The position numbers were made by a program, and so were the translations under genes. A stretch of DNA of 36,368 nucleotides, from assembly GCA_018613035.1 (NCBI GenBank), contig JAGGRA010000077.1, forward strand, positions 1-36,368, in the 5' to 3' direction. Source of the DNA: Pseudomonas sp. ISL-84. GTDB taxonomy: Bacteria > Bacillota > Bacilli > Bacillales > Cytobacillaceae. This document shows, piece after piece, positions 1 through 7,844 of this stretch (positions are counted from its first letter, which is position 1; every line of letters begins with the position of its first letter). Below the pieces are notes generated by a model. That model saw only the letters and a program-made list of their open reading frames with translations, did no database searches and was not told the origin of the DNA.

Positions 1-13
1 TACATTAATGCAA

Positions 14-30
14 GGCCAGTGTGCCTGGCC
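14..30. repeat. Short GC-rich palindrome downstream of phoD copy 1
   Basis: The sequence GGCCAGTGTGCCTGGCC forms a 17-base hairpin just downstream of the phoD stop (the gene is on the minus strand). A related string, GCCAGTGTGCCT, recurs at about 8948. No T-run follows on the minus strand, so it reads better as a dispersed extragenic palindrome than as a classical terminator. Confidence 0.4.
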
Positions 31-67
31 CCACATACAATAAAGTGTTAAAGACTAGCTTGGCTTT

Positions 68-1672
68 CTATACCGTTACCCCAACCTTATTATATTTCGA
101 TACCCCAATTTCCGATGCACCCGGTTTTCCATTCTCAACCTCCCACGATGACATCGTAAAGGCTTGTGCATTCGGATCGCCAGGGGAAGAAACCACCCGG
201 AAGTCGGTTTTCCATGAATCATGTGTTAAATCGCAGCGTACATATCCGCGCAGGTCGCCATTAAAGAGCTTTACGTGCGGGTTAGCAGAAAGTGCTGCTT
301 CCACATTGTCTTTCCAGCCGCAGCCTGAACTGATTGAAGTGCCGACAAACTCTGTTGCAAGTGTCTCTGAGGAAGGATTCGTAAAGTCAGCCTTCAGGTC
401 GTTGACCCAGCTTGAATGCCAGTCGCCGGCAAGGACAATCGGATTGGAAGGGCGATGCTGCTGGATAAACTTTAAAATCCGATCCCGTTCGGCCGCATAG
501 CCGTCCCATTGGTCATGATTGACACTGATTCCCGAACCGGGATCATAATCATATTGAGCCATAATGGTTTGCTGGGCAATGACATTCCAGCGGGCTTTGG
601 ACTGCTCCAGATTTTTTAATAGCCAATGCTCCTGTTTGGAGCCCATCATCGTTCTTGAAGGGCTGTGTGCTTCAGGATCCAGCGGCGCACTCGGAAAACC
701 GTCCCTTAACTGGTCATCCCGGTATTGGCGTGTATCTAAAACATTAAATTCTGCTAAATTTCCATATGTGAATTGCCGGTAAAGAATCATATCAGAGCCA
801 TGCGGTTTGGATCGAAGCCTGAGCGGCAGGTGCTCATAATAGGCTTGAAAAGCTGCAGCGCGAAGGGCAAGAAAGTTCTGGTTCGATTCTTCTCCATCCG
901 GCTGTGAAATATCATTTGCCCAGTTATTTTCGACTTCGTGATCATCGAAGGTCACGATAAACGGAAACGCAGCGTGAGCCTGCTGCAGATCAGGAGAAGT
1001 CTTGTAAAGGGCATGCTGGTTGCGGAAGTCGGCAAGTGTTGCCGTGTCCCTTTTTTCATAAATATAGTCCCCAAGGTGGAGAACAAAATCGAGGTCCTGC
1101 TGGGCCATATCACGGTATGCGGCATAGCGTCCTCCTACCCAGGCCTGACAGGAGGCGAAGGCAAAAGAAAGGCTGTTTACATGCGCTCCCCAAGCAGGAG
1201 CCGTTTTCGTCCTGCCGACCGGACTGATTTCGTTACCGGCTTTGAATCGATAATAATACTCCATTCCCGGCCTAAGGCCATGTACTTCTGCATGGATGGA
1301 ATGCGCAAGCTCCTGCATGGCAACATCTGTTCCGTGTTTTACTACTCTATTAAACTGTTCATCCTCTGCGACTTCCCACTCTACACGAATGTTTTTATCG
1401 GGCATGCCGCCTAAGCCATCTGCCGCAGCAGGATCGGGTGCAAGCCTTGTCCATAATACGACTCCATCCGGCAGGGGATCACCTGATGCGACACCGAGAG
1501 TAAATGGGTAGGCGTTAAAGGTAAAAGATGCTTCCACGCCCTTTGCAGCCAAAGATTGGGGGATCGTAAGGCTTAGCGCAGCGGCCAGTGCTGCTTTGCT
1601 GGAGGTGCCGATAAACGACCGCCGGGTAACTGCTTTCGAATTGAAATCCTTTAACCATTTTTCATAACTCAT
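68..1672 (-). CDS. phoD: PhoD-type alkaline phosphatase/phosphodiesterase, copy 1
   Basis: Secreted metallophosphoesterase of the PhoD family, which in Bacillus releases phosphate from phosphomono- and diesters such as teichoic acid. The N-terminus has a twin-arginine signal (T-R-R-S-F-I-G at residues 16-22, then an Ala/Leu-rich segment), so Tat export is expected. Family motifs visible are FASCQ (Cys about 175), LHLGDYIYE (Asp about 202), TFDDHE and AGDWHSSW, consistent with the metal site. The start is set at ATG 1672 (534 aa), because the GTG at 1681 overlaps the AAGGAG ribosome site. It is nearly identical (roughly 95% by eye) to the protein at 15870-17474. A PhoP-like array lies upstream at 1782-1817. 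Family assignment is firm; the exact substrate is not. Confidence 0.93.
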   Translation of the reverse strand: MSYEKWLKDFNSKAVTRRSFIGTSSKAALAAALSLTIPQSLAAKGVEASFTFNAYPFTLGVASGDPLPDGVVLWTRLAPDPAAADGLGGMPDKNIRVEWEVAEDEQFNRVVKHGTDVAMQELAHSIHAEVHGLRPGMEYYYRFKAGNEISPVGRTKTAPAWGAHVNSLSFAFASCQAWVGGRYAAYRDMAQQDLDFVLHLGDYIYEKRDTATLADFRNQHALYKTSPDLQQAHAAFPFIVTFDDHEVENNWANDISQPDGEESNQNFLALRAAAFQAYYEHLPLRLRSKPHGSDMILYRQFTYGNLAEFNVLDTRQYRDDQLRDGFPSAPLDPEAHSPSRTMMGSKQEHWLLKNLEQSKARWNVIAQQTIMAQYDYDPGSGISVNHDQWDGYAAERDRILKFIQQHRPSNPIVLAGDWHSSWVNDLKADFTNPSSETLATEFVGTSISSGCGWKDNVEAALSANPHVKLFNGDLRGYVRCDLTHDSWKTDFRVVSSPGDPNAQAFTMSSWEVENGKPGASEIGVSKYNKVGVTV

Positions 1673-1769
1673 TTTTTCCACTCCTTATGTATTTATGAAA
1701 TGATGTCAGATCGTTCTGACATTTAATAGATAACATAGATTCAGAGAGGAAATGGCGGAATTTACCGAA

Positions 1770-1817
1770 AGTATAAACAATCTATAACTAACTAACATTG
1801 GCGTAAAATACTGTAAA
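1770..1817 (-). promoter_or_regulatory. Predicted PhoP-activated promoter of phoD copy 1
   Basis: Read on the minus strand, hexamers TTTACA (1812-1817), TTTACG (1802-1807), TGTTAG (1792-1797) and TTATAG (1782-1787) follow one another at exactly 10-base steps. A TATACT -10-like element lies at 1770-1775. PhoP boxes of Bacillus are TTAACA-like direct repeats spaced about 11 bases. The same block precedes phoD copy 2. The spacing is seen; PhoP binding is inferred. Confidence 0.6.
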
Positions 1818-1901
1818 AAAATTAACAAGCATGGGCTTAAGGAAGGAGGTAAGGGGGTAAGGAACCTTCTTTTAAAAAATGCTGTCCGATATTCAATAGA
1901 A

Positions 1902-1931
1902 AAAAGCCAGCGAATTAGACCGCTGACTCTC
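1902..1931 (-). other. Relic terminator hairpin copied from the glycosidase locus
   Basis: Minus-strand stem-loop (GAGTCAGCG paired with CGCTGGCT, then TTTTTT) aligning with the terminator of the glycosidase gene at 20892-20927. It belongs to a duplicated segment of about 145 bases (1900-2044 against 20895-21045). Whether it still terminates a transcript is unknown. Confidence 0.55.
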
Positions 1932-1946
1932 GTTATGAAATTTTTC

Positions 1947-1962
1947 AATCAAACGTTTGATT
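1947..1962. promoter_or_regulatory. 16-base palindrome AATCAAACGTTTGATT, site 1
   Basis: Perfect palindrome AATCAAACGTTTGATT, found again at 9329-9344 and, extended to 22 bases, at 20945-20966. Size and symmetry resemble a TetR-family operator. Here it lies in the duplicated 3' segment of the glycosidase gene. No cognate regulator is recognised in the window. Confidence 0.4.
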
Positions 1963-1976
1963 AAAGAAATTTACCT

Positions 1977-2044
1977 TTATGGAGGCAAAAGAATAGCATC
2001 TGCAATCGGCCGTTCACCTGTCTGGTCAGACGGTCTTGTGATCC
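1977..2044 (-). pseudogene. 3'-end remnant of a phosphodiester glycosidase gene
   Basis: On the minus strand this encodes ITRPSDQTGERPIADAILL followed by two prolines and a stop. It matches the C-terminus of the intact phosphodiester glycosidase at 20978-22582 (TRPSDQTGERPIADAILLL then P). The downstream palindrome and terminator are conserved as well, but everything 5' of this point is gone. It abuts the upstream region of the sucrose regulator. Together with the neighbouring phoD copy it marks a collapsed duplicate of the phosphate block. Confidence 0.8.
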
Positions 2045-2111
2045 GTATTTTTATGATACTATAGTGGGAGAGCAAGCAGTAGAACGGTCCCATGAAATGA
2101 GGTTGAGGATT

Positions 2112-3107
2112 ATGAGTACAATTTTGGATATTGCCAGGCTTGCCGGTGTGGCGAAGAGTACGGTTTCCCGCTATTTAAATGGCGGGTCTGTCGGGGAAGC
2201 GACGAGGAAGAAAATTGAACAGGCAATCAGGGAAACCGGGTATACACCGAACCCGTTTGCTCAGAGCCTAAAGGCCAAGAAAACGAATATTATTGGCACG
2301 ATTGTCCCGCGGCTGGATTCGTATGCTGCTTCGCAAACTTTGATTGGGATTGATGAACAGCTGAAACAAATGAATTACCAGATGCTGATTTCCAACACCA
2401 GCCAAAGCCGGGAGCGGGAAATTGAAAGCATTTATAGCTTCGCCAAACAAAAGATGGCGGGGATTATTTTGCTTGCGACCGAAATCACGGACGAGCATAT
2501 CGAGGCCTTTGAAACGGTCAACGTTCCTGTTCTGCTGATCGGGCAGGAGCATGAGAACTTCCATAGCATTATCCATGATGATTTTCATGCCGGGTATGAG
2601 ATGGGAAGGTATGTGCTTGAAAAAGGCTATCGTAGAATTGCCTACTTGGGAGTCACGGAACGTGATATTGCGGTAGGGGTGAAGCGGAAGCAGGGCTTTA
2701 AAAAAGCGATTCAAGAGGTGGAGAATTGCGAGGTTCGCTTTTATGAGACATTATTCAAGATTCCCGCCGCACAGGCGAGTGCACGGGAGATTATCAAGGA
2801 ATTCGGTCCTTCCATCTTTGTTTGCGCGACCGATAATATTGCCCTTGGAGTGATGAAGGCGTCGTACGCAGAGGGGCTCAGCATTCCAAAGGATCTGGCG
2901 GTGACAGGCTTCGGCGGCTATGACGTGACCGAAATTATCCATCCAGCTCTAACGACGGCCAAGTTTTTTTATAAAGAAGCAGGAGAAAAGGCGGCTAGAC
3001 AAATGGTGGAGCTGGTTAAGGAACTGCCAGTGGAGAAAGTTTCCATTTCAAAATATGAAATAATTGAGCGTGAAAGCGTTGACAATGTCTCCGGGCAGAC
3101 TCTATAA
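2112..3107 (+). CDS. scrR: LacI-family sucrose operon regulator (ScrR-like)
   Basis: LacI/GalR repressor of 331 aa. Residues 1-55 form the helix-turn-helix and hinge (TILDIARLAGVAKSTVSRYL); the rest is a periplasmic-binding-protein-like effector domain. The start is ATG 2112, which has GAGG 9 bases upstream; in-frame ATGs at 2064 and 2097 lack a ribosome site. It sits directly before the sucrose PTS and invertase genes. The 3116-3244 gap holds three palindromes with the central CG typical of LacI-family operators, so it very likely represses the sucrose genes and releases them on sensing a sugar or sugar phosphate. No matching operator lies upstream of its own start, so autoregulation is not supported. 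Confidence 0.9.
   Translation: MSTILDIARLAGVAKSTVSRYLNGGSVGEATRKKIEQAIRETGYTPNPFAQSLKAKKTNIIGTIVPRLDSYAASQTLIGIDEQLKQMNYQMLISNTSQSREREIESIYSFAKQKMAGIILLATEITDEHIEAFETVNVPVLLIGQEHENFHSIIHDDFHAGYEMGRYVLEKGYRRIAYLGVTERDIAVGVKRKQGFKKAIQEVENCEVRFYETLFKIPAAQASAREIIKEFGPSIFVCATDNIALGVMKASYAEGLSIPKDLAVTGFGGYDVTEIIHPALTTAKFFYKEAGEKAARQMVELVKELPVEKVSISKYEIIERESVDNVSGQTL
3071..3084 (+). promoter_or_regulatory. cre-like CcpA site in the 3' end of scrR
   Basis: TGAAAGCGTTGACA fits the Bacillus catabolite-responsive element TGNAANCGNNNNCA at every fixed position. It lies inside the last codons of scrR, about 190 bases before the EIIBC start, where it could block or dampen transcription of the sucrose genes when glucose is available. 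It also encodes protein, so chance is possible. Confidence 0.45.
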
Positions 3108-3117
3108 TAAAAACAAC

Positions 3118-3244
3118 GAAACCGGTTCCATCGATAAAATGAATTCGGTTTCTTGTTTTAGTCAATTATTTTTTTAGCCTAGAATGGAACCGGTTCCGCG
3201 GATTGCACTTTTCTTTTTTTTTAACGTCAAATGGAACCGGTTCC
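3118..3244 (+). promoter_or_regulatory. Three ScrR operators before the sucrose PTS gene
   Basis: Palindromes GAAACCGGTTCC (3118-3129), GGAACCGGTTCC (3186-3197) and GGAACCGGTTCC (3233-3244) lie between scrR and the EIIBC gene. Centres are 68 and 47 bases apart. The last ends 29 bases before the EIIBC start, where a bound repressor would block initiation or elongation. Multiple spaced operators would allow repressor looping. Binding by the adjacent LacI protein is inferred from position and symmetry. Confidence 0.75.
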
Positions 3245-3272
3245 TAATCAAGTGAAAAAGTGAGGGATCATG

Positions 3273-4724
3273 ATGGATCATAAACATATCGCGCAGGAAA
3301 TTCTCGAAGCCATTGGCGGACCGGATAATGTTTCGGCTGCTGCACACTGTGCCACACGCTTGCGTCTTGTATTAAAGGATGAATCAGCCGTTAACCGGGA
3401 AGCGCTCGATAAAATGGATGCAGTGAAAGGAACGTTCTCAACCGGAGGCCAGTTTCAAATTATTTTAGGCTCTGGCACAGTTAACGTAGTGTATAAGCAC
3501 TTGACGGAGCTGACAGGGCAAAGTGAAATGTCCACAAGTGACGTGAAAGAAGCGGCCACAAAGAAGCTTAATCCGATCCAGCAGTTTGTCAAAATGCTGT
3601 CCGATATTTTCGTTCCAATCATCCCGGCGATAGTCGCTGGAGGCTTGCTGATGGGAATTAACAATATTCTCACCGCCCCGGACTTGTTTATTGAGGGACA
3701 ATCATTGGTGGATGCCAATCCTGAAATGGCCGATTTGGCCGCACTCATTAACACCTTTGCAAATGCAGCCTTTGTCTTTTTGCCGATATTAATTGGTTTC
3801 TCTGCCACGAAACGGTTTGGCGGGAATCCTTTCCTTGGCGCCACGCTCGGAATGCTGATGGTTCACCCGGACCTGCTGAATGGGTACGGATACGGGGCGG
3901 CTCTGCTGAATAATGAAGTACCCGTTTGGAATATATTTGGCCTCGAAATTGAAAAGGTCGGCTACCAGGGTTCAGTCCTTCCGGTGCTCGCCGCATCCTA
4001 CATTCTGGCTAAAATCGAAACAGCACTGCGCAAAGTTGTTCCATCTGCATTGGACAATCTGTTAACACCGCTATTCTCCATCTTTATTACCGGCGTTTTG
4101 ACTTTCACATTCGTAGGTCCGCTTACACGCTCCGCTGGTAATCTATTAACAGATGGAATTGTCTGGATGTATGACACAACAGGGATGATTGGCGGAATTA
4201 TCTTCGGCCTGCTTTATGCACCTATTGTTATTACAGGGATGCACCATAGTTTTATTGCCGTTGAGACACAGCTGCTTGCCGACATTGCGAAGACGGGCGG
4301 ATCCTTTATCTTTGTCATCGCCGCAATGTCCAACATCGCACAGGGCGCAGCAACCCTTGCCGTCTTAAAAACGACGAAAAATGCGAAAATCAAAGGAACG
4401 GCTTCGGCAGCCGGAATTTCCGCCTTGCTGGGAATTACAGAACCGGCGATGTTTGGAATTAACCTGAAACTGCGCTATCCATTTATCGGAGCGATTATTG
4501 GTTCGGCGGTCGGCTCCGGCTTTGCGACGTTGTTCAAGGTAAAAGCCACTGCACTAGGGGCAGCCGGCCTTCCCGGAATCATCTCGATTCGCCCGGATGT
4601 CATTATTTCCTATATCATCGGCATGGCCATCGCGTTCGCCGTCGCCTTTGCCGTCACGATTGTTTTAGCAAAAAGAGATGAAAAAAAAACAGTCAAGCAG
4701 CAGCAATCTTATAAAGCAGCATAA
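3273..4724 (+). CDS. scrA: Sucrose-specific PTS transporter, EIIBC
   Basis: PTS permease of the glucose-sucrose family (483 aa) that imports sucrose as sucrose-6-phosphate. The IIB domain is N-terminal, with the phosphorylated cysteine in HCATRLRL (Cys about 26). The IIC domain of about ten membrane segments follows from about residue 105 and includes a GITEPAMFGI motif typical of IIC. No IIA domain is fused and none is encoded nearby, so a glucose-type IIA from elsewhere must donate phosphate. Start ATG 3273 is preferred over the adjacent ATG 3270 for its distance from GAGGG. Sucrose specificity rests on the linked invertase and fructokinase. Confidence 0.9.
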   Translation: MDHKHIAQEILEAIGGPDNVSAAAHCATRLRLVLKDESAVNREALDKMDAVKGTFSTGGQFQIILGSGTVNVVYKHLTELTGQSEMSTSDVKEAATKKLNPIQQFVKMLSDIFVPIIPAIVAGGLLMGINNILTAPDLFIEGQSLVDANPEMADLAALINTFANAAFVFLPILIGFSATKRFGGNPFLGATLGMLMVHPDLLNGYGYGAALLNNEVPVWNIFGLEIEKVGYQGSVLPVLAASYILAKIETALRKVVPSALDNLLTPLFSIFITGVLTFTFVGPLTRSAGNLLTDGIVWMYDTTGMIGGIIFGLLYAPIVITGMHHSFIAVETQLLADIAKTGGSFIFVIAAMSNIAQGAATLAVLKTTKNAKIKGTASAAGISALLGITEPAMFGINLKLRYPFIGAIIGSAVGSGFATLFKVKATALGAAGLPGIISIRPDVIISYIIGMAIAFAVAFAVTIVLAKRDEKKTVKQQQSYKAA

Positions 4725-4740
4725 TAAAAAAGAATGAAAA

Positions 4741-4763
4741 GGAGAATCCCGCGATTCTCCTTT
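4741..4763 (+). terminator. Intercistronic hairpin after scrA
   Basis: GGAGAATC and GATTCTCC form an 8-bp stem around CCGC, followed by TTT. The T-run is short, so it probably acts as a partial terminator or RNA-stabilising 3' end between permease and hydrolase rather than ending the operon. Confidence 0.5.
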
Positions 4764-4784
4764 CTGTATTAGGAGTGACACAGC

Positions 4785-6266
4785 ATGGAGTGGACAAAAG
4801 AGCAGCGGTACAGGAGCATGGATGACGTAACAGGGGAAGAGCTTGCCGGGCTAGCAGAGCTGGTGAATCAATGTCCGTGGCGCCAGTCTTTTCATATTCA
4901 GCCGGAGACAGGACTATTAAACGATCCAAATGGCTTCAGTTATTACAACGGGGAATATCATATGTTCTATCAATGGTTTCCGCTTGGGCCTGTTCATGGA
5001 TTAAAGCATTGGTATCATACGAAATCTAAAGACCTTGTTCATTGGGAAAACGTTGGAATGGCCATTAAGCCGTCACAAGAATTTGACAGCCATGGAGCAT
5101 ACTCAGGCAGCGGGATCGAGCATGAGGGGAAATTGTTTTTAATGTATACAGGAAATACACGTAATGAAAATTGGGTGCGCCACCCGTATCAATGTATGGC
5201 TGTAATGAGTCAGGATGGGAGCATGGCGAAAATGGATGCGCCTGTCATTGCCGAAGTTCCAAAGGGCTATACCGACCATTTTCGGGATCCAAAGGTGTGG
5301 AAGGATGGAGACCGGTTCTTTGCAGTGATTGGAGCCCAGCGGGAAAATGAGACGGGAACGGTTGTTTTATACCACTCACAGGATTTGAAAGATTGGCAGT
5401 TTGCCGGAGAAATCAAGACCGGGCTTGGTGAACATTTCGGCTATATGTGGGAATGTCCGGATTATTTCGAGCTGGAAGGCCAGGGCGTGTTGCTTTTCTC
5501 CCCGCAAGGCTTGAAAGCGGAGGATGATTCCTATCAGAATATTTATCAGTCGGGGTATGTGATCGGAAGTCCGCTCGATATGGAGAAAGCTGAGCTTAAA
5601 CACGGTGCTTTTCATGAGCTGGACCGCGGCTTTGATTTTTACGCGCCGCAAACCATGCAGGATCCTCAGGGAAGGCGGATTTTAGTCGGCTGGATGGGAC
5701 TTCCGGAAATCGACTATCCAACGGATAAAAACGGCTGGGCGCATTGTTTGACACTGCCGCGGGAGCTTTCTATAAAAGGTGGGAAGCTGCTTCAGCAGCC
5801 GGTTGCTGAGCTGGAGGCGCTCCGCGGGGAAAAGGCAGAAGCAAGCCGGACAGTCGAGGATGAAACAGTTGGTTTGGAAGGGTTTGAGGGAGAAGTGTAT
5901 GAACTTCTCGCTGAATTCTCCGGAAGCACGGCGGACGAATTTGGATTGGAGCTCCGAGTGGGAGAGAGTCAGAAAACGGTGATTAAATATGATGCCGTCA
6001 CGAAAAAGGTGGTCTTCGACCGGACTCATTCAGGAGCATCCTTTGCAGAGGAGTTTGGCACTGTACGGAAATGTGGGCTGGACGCTGAAAAAATTTCGTT
6101 CCGCATCTTTGTCGATGTTTCTTCCATTGAAGTTTTTGTGAATAATGGGGAGGAAGTCTTTACCGGAAGGATTTTCCCGAGTGAAACTAGCAATGGAATT
6201 CGTGTGTTTGCCCGTGGCGGTGCAACAAACGTCGAAGCCGTTAAATGGGATATCATAAAACCTTGA
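4785..6266 (+). CDS. sacA: Sucrose-6-phosphate hydrolase (GH32)
   Basis: Cytoplasmic invertase-type enzyme (493 aa, no signal peptide) that splits sucrose-6-phosphate into glucose-6-phosphate and fructose. GH32 hallmarks are visible: LLNDPNGF (nucleophile Asp about residue 46), FRDPKVW (transition-state Asp) and WECPDYF (acid/base Glu). The five-bladed propeller is followed by a C-terminal beta-sandwich from about residue 330. AGGAGTGA lies 7 bases before the ATG. It is in one operon with the EIIBC and fructokinase genes; the next gene starts 20 bases after its stop. Also known as scrB in other genera. Confidence 0.93.
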   Translation: MEWTKEQRYRSMDDVTGEELAGLAELVNQCPWRQSFHIQPETGLLNDPNGFSYYNGEYHMFYQWFPLGPVHGLKHWYHTKSKDLVHWENVGMAIKPSQEFDSHGAYSGSGIEHEGKLFLMYTGNTRNENWVRHPYQCMAVMSQDGSMAKMDAPVIAEVPKGYTDHFRDPKVWKDGDRFFAVIGAQRENETGTVVLYHSQDLKDWQFAGEIKTGLGEHFGYMWECPDYFELEGQGVLLFSPQGLKAEDDSYQNIYQSGYVIGSPLDMEKAELKHGAFHELDRGFDFYAPQTMQDPQGRRILVGWMGLPEIDYPTDKNGWAHCLTLPRELSIKGGKLLQQPVAELEALRGEKAEASRTVEDETVGLEGFEGEVYELLAEFSGSTADEFGLELRVGESQKTVIKYDAVTKKVVFDRTHSGASFAEEFGTVRKCGLDAEKISFRIFVDVSSIEVFVNNGEEVFTGRIFPSETSNGIRVFARGGATNVEAVKWDIIKP

Positions 6267-6286
6267 GAGATAATAGAGGTGACAAA

Positions 6287-7252
6287 ATGGGAAAGCTTTT
6301 TTCAATTGGTGAAGTGTTGATTGATTTTATTCCTGTTCAAAAGGGAGTGGCCTTGAAGGATGTTGTCTCTTTTGAGAGAGCACCAGGCGGGGCACCGGCC
6401 AATGTGGCGGCGGCTGTTGCCAACTATGGCCAGAAATCCGCGATGATTTCGAAATTGGGGAACGATGCGTTTGGCGACTTTCTGGTCGAAAAGCTCGCAG
6501 AAGCCGGAGTGGAGACGGATAAAGTCTACCGGACCGGAGAAGCGAATACTGCTTTGGCCTTTGTCTCGCTAAAGGAAAACGGTGAACGGGATTTCTCGTT
6601 TTACCGTAATCCCTCCGCCGATTTGCTGCTGAGTGAGCAGGAAATCGAGCCCGAGTGGTTCCAGAAAGGGGATATTCTTCATTTTTGCTCGGTGGATCTC
6701 GTTGAGAGCCCGATGAAGCAGGCTCATAAGAAAGCCATCGGAGCTGTGGCGAAAGCGGGCGGATTGGTTTCGTTTGACCCGAATGTGCGGCTTCCGCTTT
6801 GGAAGGAGGCAGAAGACTGCCGCCGTGCCATTCTCGAATTTTTGCCATTTGCTGATATCGTCAAGATTTCAGATGAAGAGCTTGAGTTTATTTCAGGAAT
6901 CAAAGAGGAACCGGAAGCGATTCAATCGCTGTTCGTTGGGAATGTGAAGGCCGTGGTTTATACAAAGGGTGCTGCCGGTGCGGATTTGTATTTAAAAGAA
7001 GAGAAGTATGAATCGAGCGGATATACGGTTGAAGCGGTGGACACAACCGGAGCGGGGGATGCGTTCATTGGGGGATTTTTATACCAACTGCTTGAGCTTG
7101 AAGCAACTCCAGCAAATGTGGAAGAAGTATTGCGGGCCAACCAAGCAGGCATCCTCCAGTTCGCCAACGCGAGTGGAGCGCTCACTACAACGGGAAAAGG
7201 CGCTATTTCTGCCCTGCCGACCAAGGGGGCAGTGGAGGCAATCATCGGATAG
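6287..7252 (+). CDS. scrK: Fructokinase (PfkB family)
   Basis: Ribokinase/PfkB-family sugar kinase (321 aa) that phosphorylates the fructose released by the hydrolase to fructose-6-phosphate. The N-terminal PfkB signature GGAPANVAAAVANYG is at about residues 34-48. The C-terminal signature DTTGAGDAFIGGF, with the catalytic Asp in the GAGD motif, is at about 255-267. The start is ATG 6287, with AGAGGTGA 5 bases upstream; an in-frame ATG at 6245 lies inside the preceding gene and has no ribosome site. It is the last gene of the sucrose operon. No clear terminator follows; repeat DNA begins at once. Confidence 0.92.
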   Translation: MGKLFSIGEVLIDFIPVQKGVALKDVVSFERAPGGAPANVAAAVANYGQKSAMISKLGNDAFGDFLVEKLAEAGVETDKVYRTGEANTALAFVSLKENGERDFSFYRNPSADLLLSEQEIEPEWFQKGDILHFCSVDLVESPMKQAHKKAIGAVAKAGGLVSFDPNVRLPLWKEAEDCRRAILEFLPFADIVKISDEELEFISGIKEEPEAIQSLFVGNVKAVVYTKGAAGADLYLKEEKYESSGYTVEAVDTTGAGDAFIGGFLYQLLELEATPANVEEVLRANQAGILQFANASGALTTTGKGAISALPTKGAVEAIIG

Positions 7253-7295
7253 TGGGGACGTACCTTTTGCTTTTTTTAAGGAGGGAGAAGGTGTG
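7253..7295. repeat. REP-like inverted sequence (GGGGAC...GTCCCC)
   Basis: GGGGAC close after the fructokinase stop is mirrored by GTGTCCCC at about 7293-7300, around a T-rich middle and a stray GGAGGGAG. Strings of this kind flank REP-associated transposase genes in many Bacillus genomes. A partner element lies at 7461-7490. Confidence 0.4.
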
Positions 7296-7460
7296 TCCCC
7301 ATGTTTTATAGGAACTGCTGAGACCATTGGAAATGCGCAGGTAAAAAGTTTACCTATGGCAAAAAGAAATGAAGTATTGCAAAAAGTAAAGGGATTGACG
7401 GTTATGCCTGCGCCAGGCTGCGAGGATTTTTGGGGTTTCTTTGATTCTTGTTTTTAAGGA
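7296..7460 (+). pseudogene. Frameshifted C-terminal remnant of a REP-associated (Y1) transposase
   Basis: One frame gives SLPMAKRNEVLQKVKG. After a frame change near 7395-7405 the next frame gives LRQAARIFGVSLILVF. Joined, they resemble the C-terminal tail of IS200-like Y1 transposases, 'RNE-L-K-KG-S-RQ-AR-GVS'. The catalytic HUH and Tyr regions are absent. REP-like sequences on both sides fit this reading. Recognition is from memory of the family pattern, so it is moderately uncertain. Confidence 0.45.
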
Positions 7461-7490
7461 TGGGGCACGGAGGAACCGTCCCTGTGTTTA
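7461..7490. repeat. REP-like element GGGGCACGGAGGAACCGTCCC
   Basis: A G-rich imperfect inverted repeat in which GGCACGG pairs partly with CCGTCCC, typical of the sequences found at the ends of Bacillus REP-associated transposase genes. The rest of the gap to 7844 is AT-rich and shows no supported gene. Confidence 0.45.
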
Positions 7491-7844
7491 AAGGGTTACT
7501 ATTTATCTTTCATAACACAACTGATTTCGGGGCTCATTTTAGTACTAGCAGTTCTTTCTTCATTTTTTTTCCAGGATTTCAAAGATTGTAAAAAAGAAAA
7601 GTAAAGTAGATATCCAGGATAGAAAAGCGGTGTAGTTCTAATAACCCTATTTTTTTTAAAAGCAATAGAAAAGCTAAACAAAAATTGCCGGGTTCTTTTG
7701 AAGTGTGGATCGACATACAATATAAAGAGTGGCTGCAAAAGTAAAAAAATAGATCATGCAAAGGACACGATTAAAAAGCTGGCAGGTGCCGGCTTTTTGC
7801 TTTGTTTTAAAAAAGGAAAGAATCAGAGAATGCGGAGGGATGGG

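Noticed and set aside
938..1414. Long open frame opposite phoD copy 1
   Set aside because: It is antisense to a strongly conserved gene, has no ribosome site, and its counterpart opposite phoD copy 2 is interrupted, so it is a shadow of coding bias.
1706..1948. 80-codon leftward frame upstream of phoD copy 1
   Set aside because: It overlaps the conserved PhoP-type promoter and the duplicated terminator; the matching region before phoD copy 2 has no such frame.
6327..6848. 173-codon frame opposite fructokinase
   Set aside because: It mirrors the codon structure of the sense gene, has very low-complexity Arg/Ser/Pro composition and no ribosome site.
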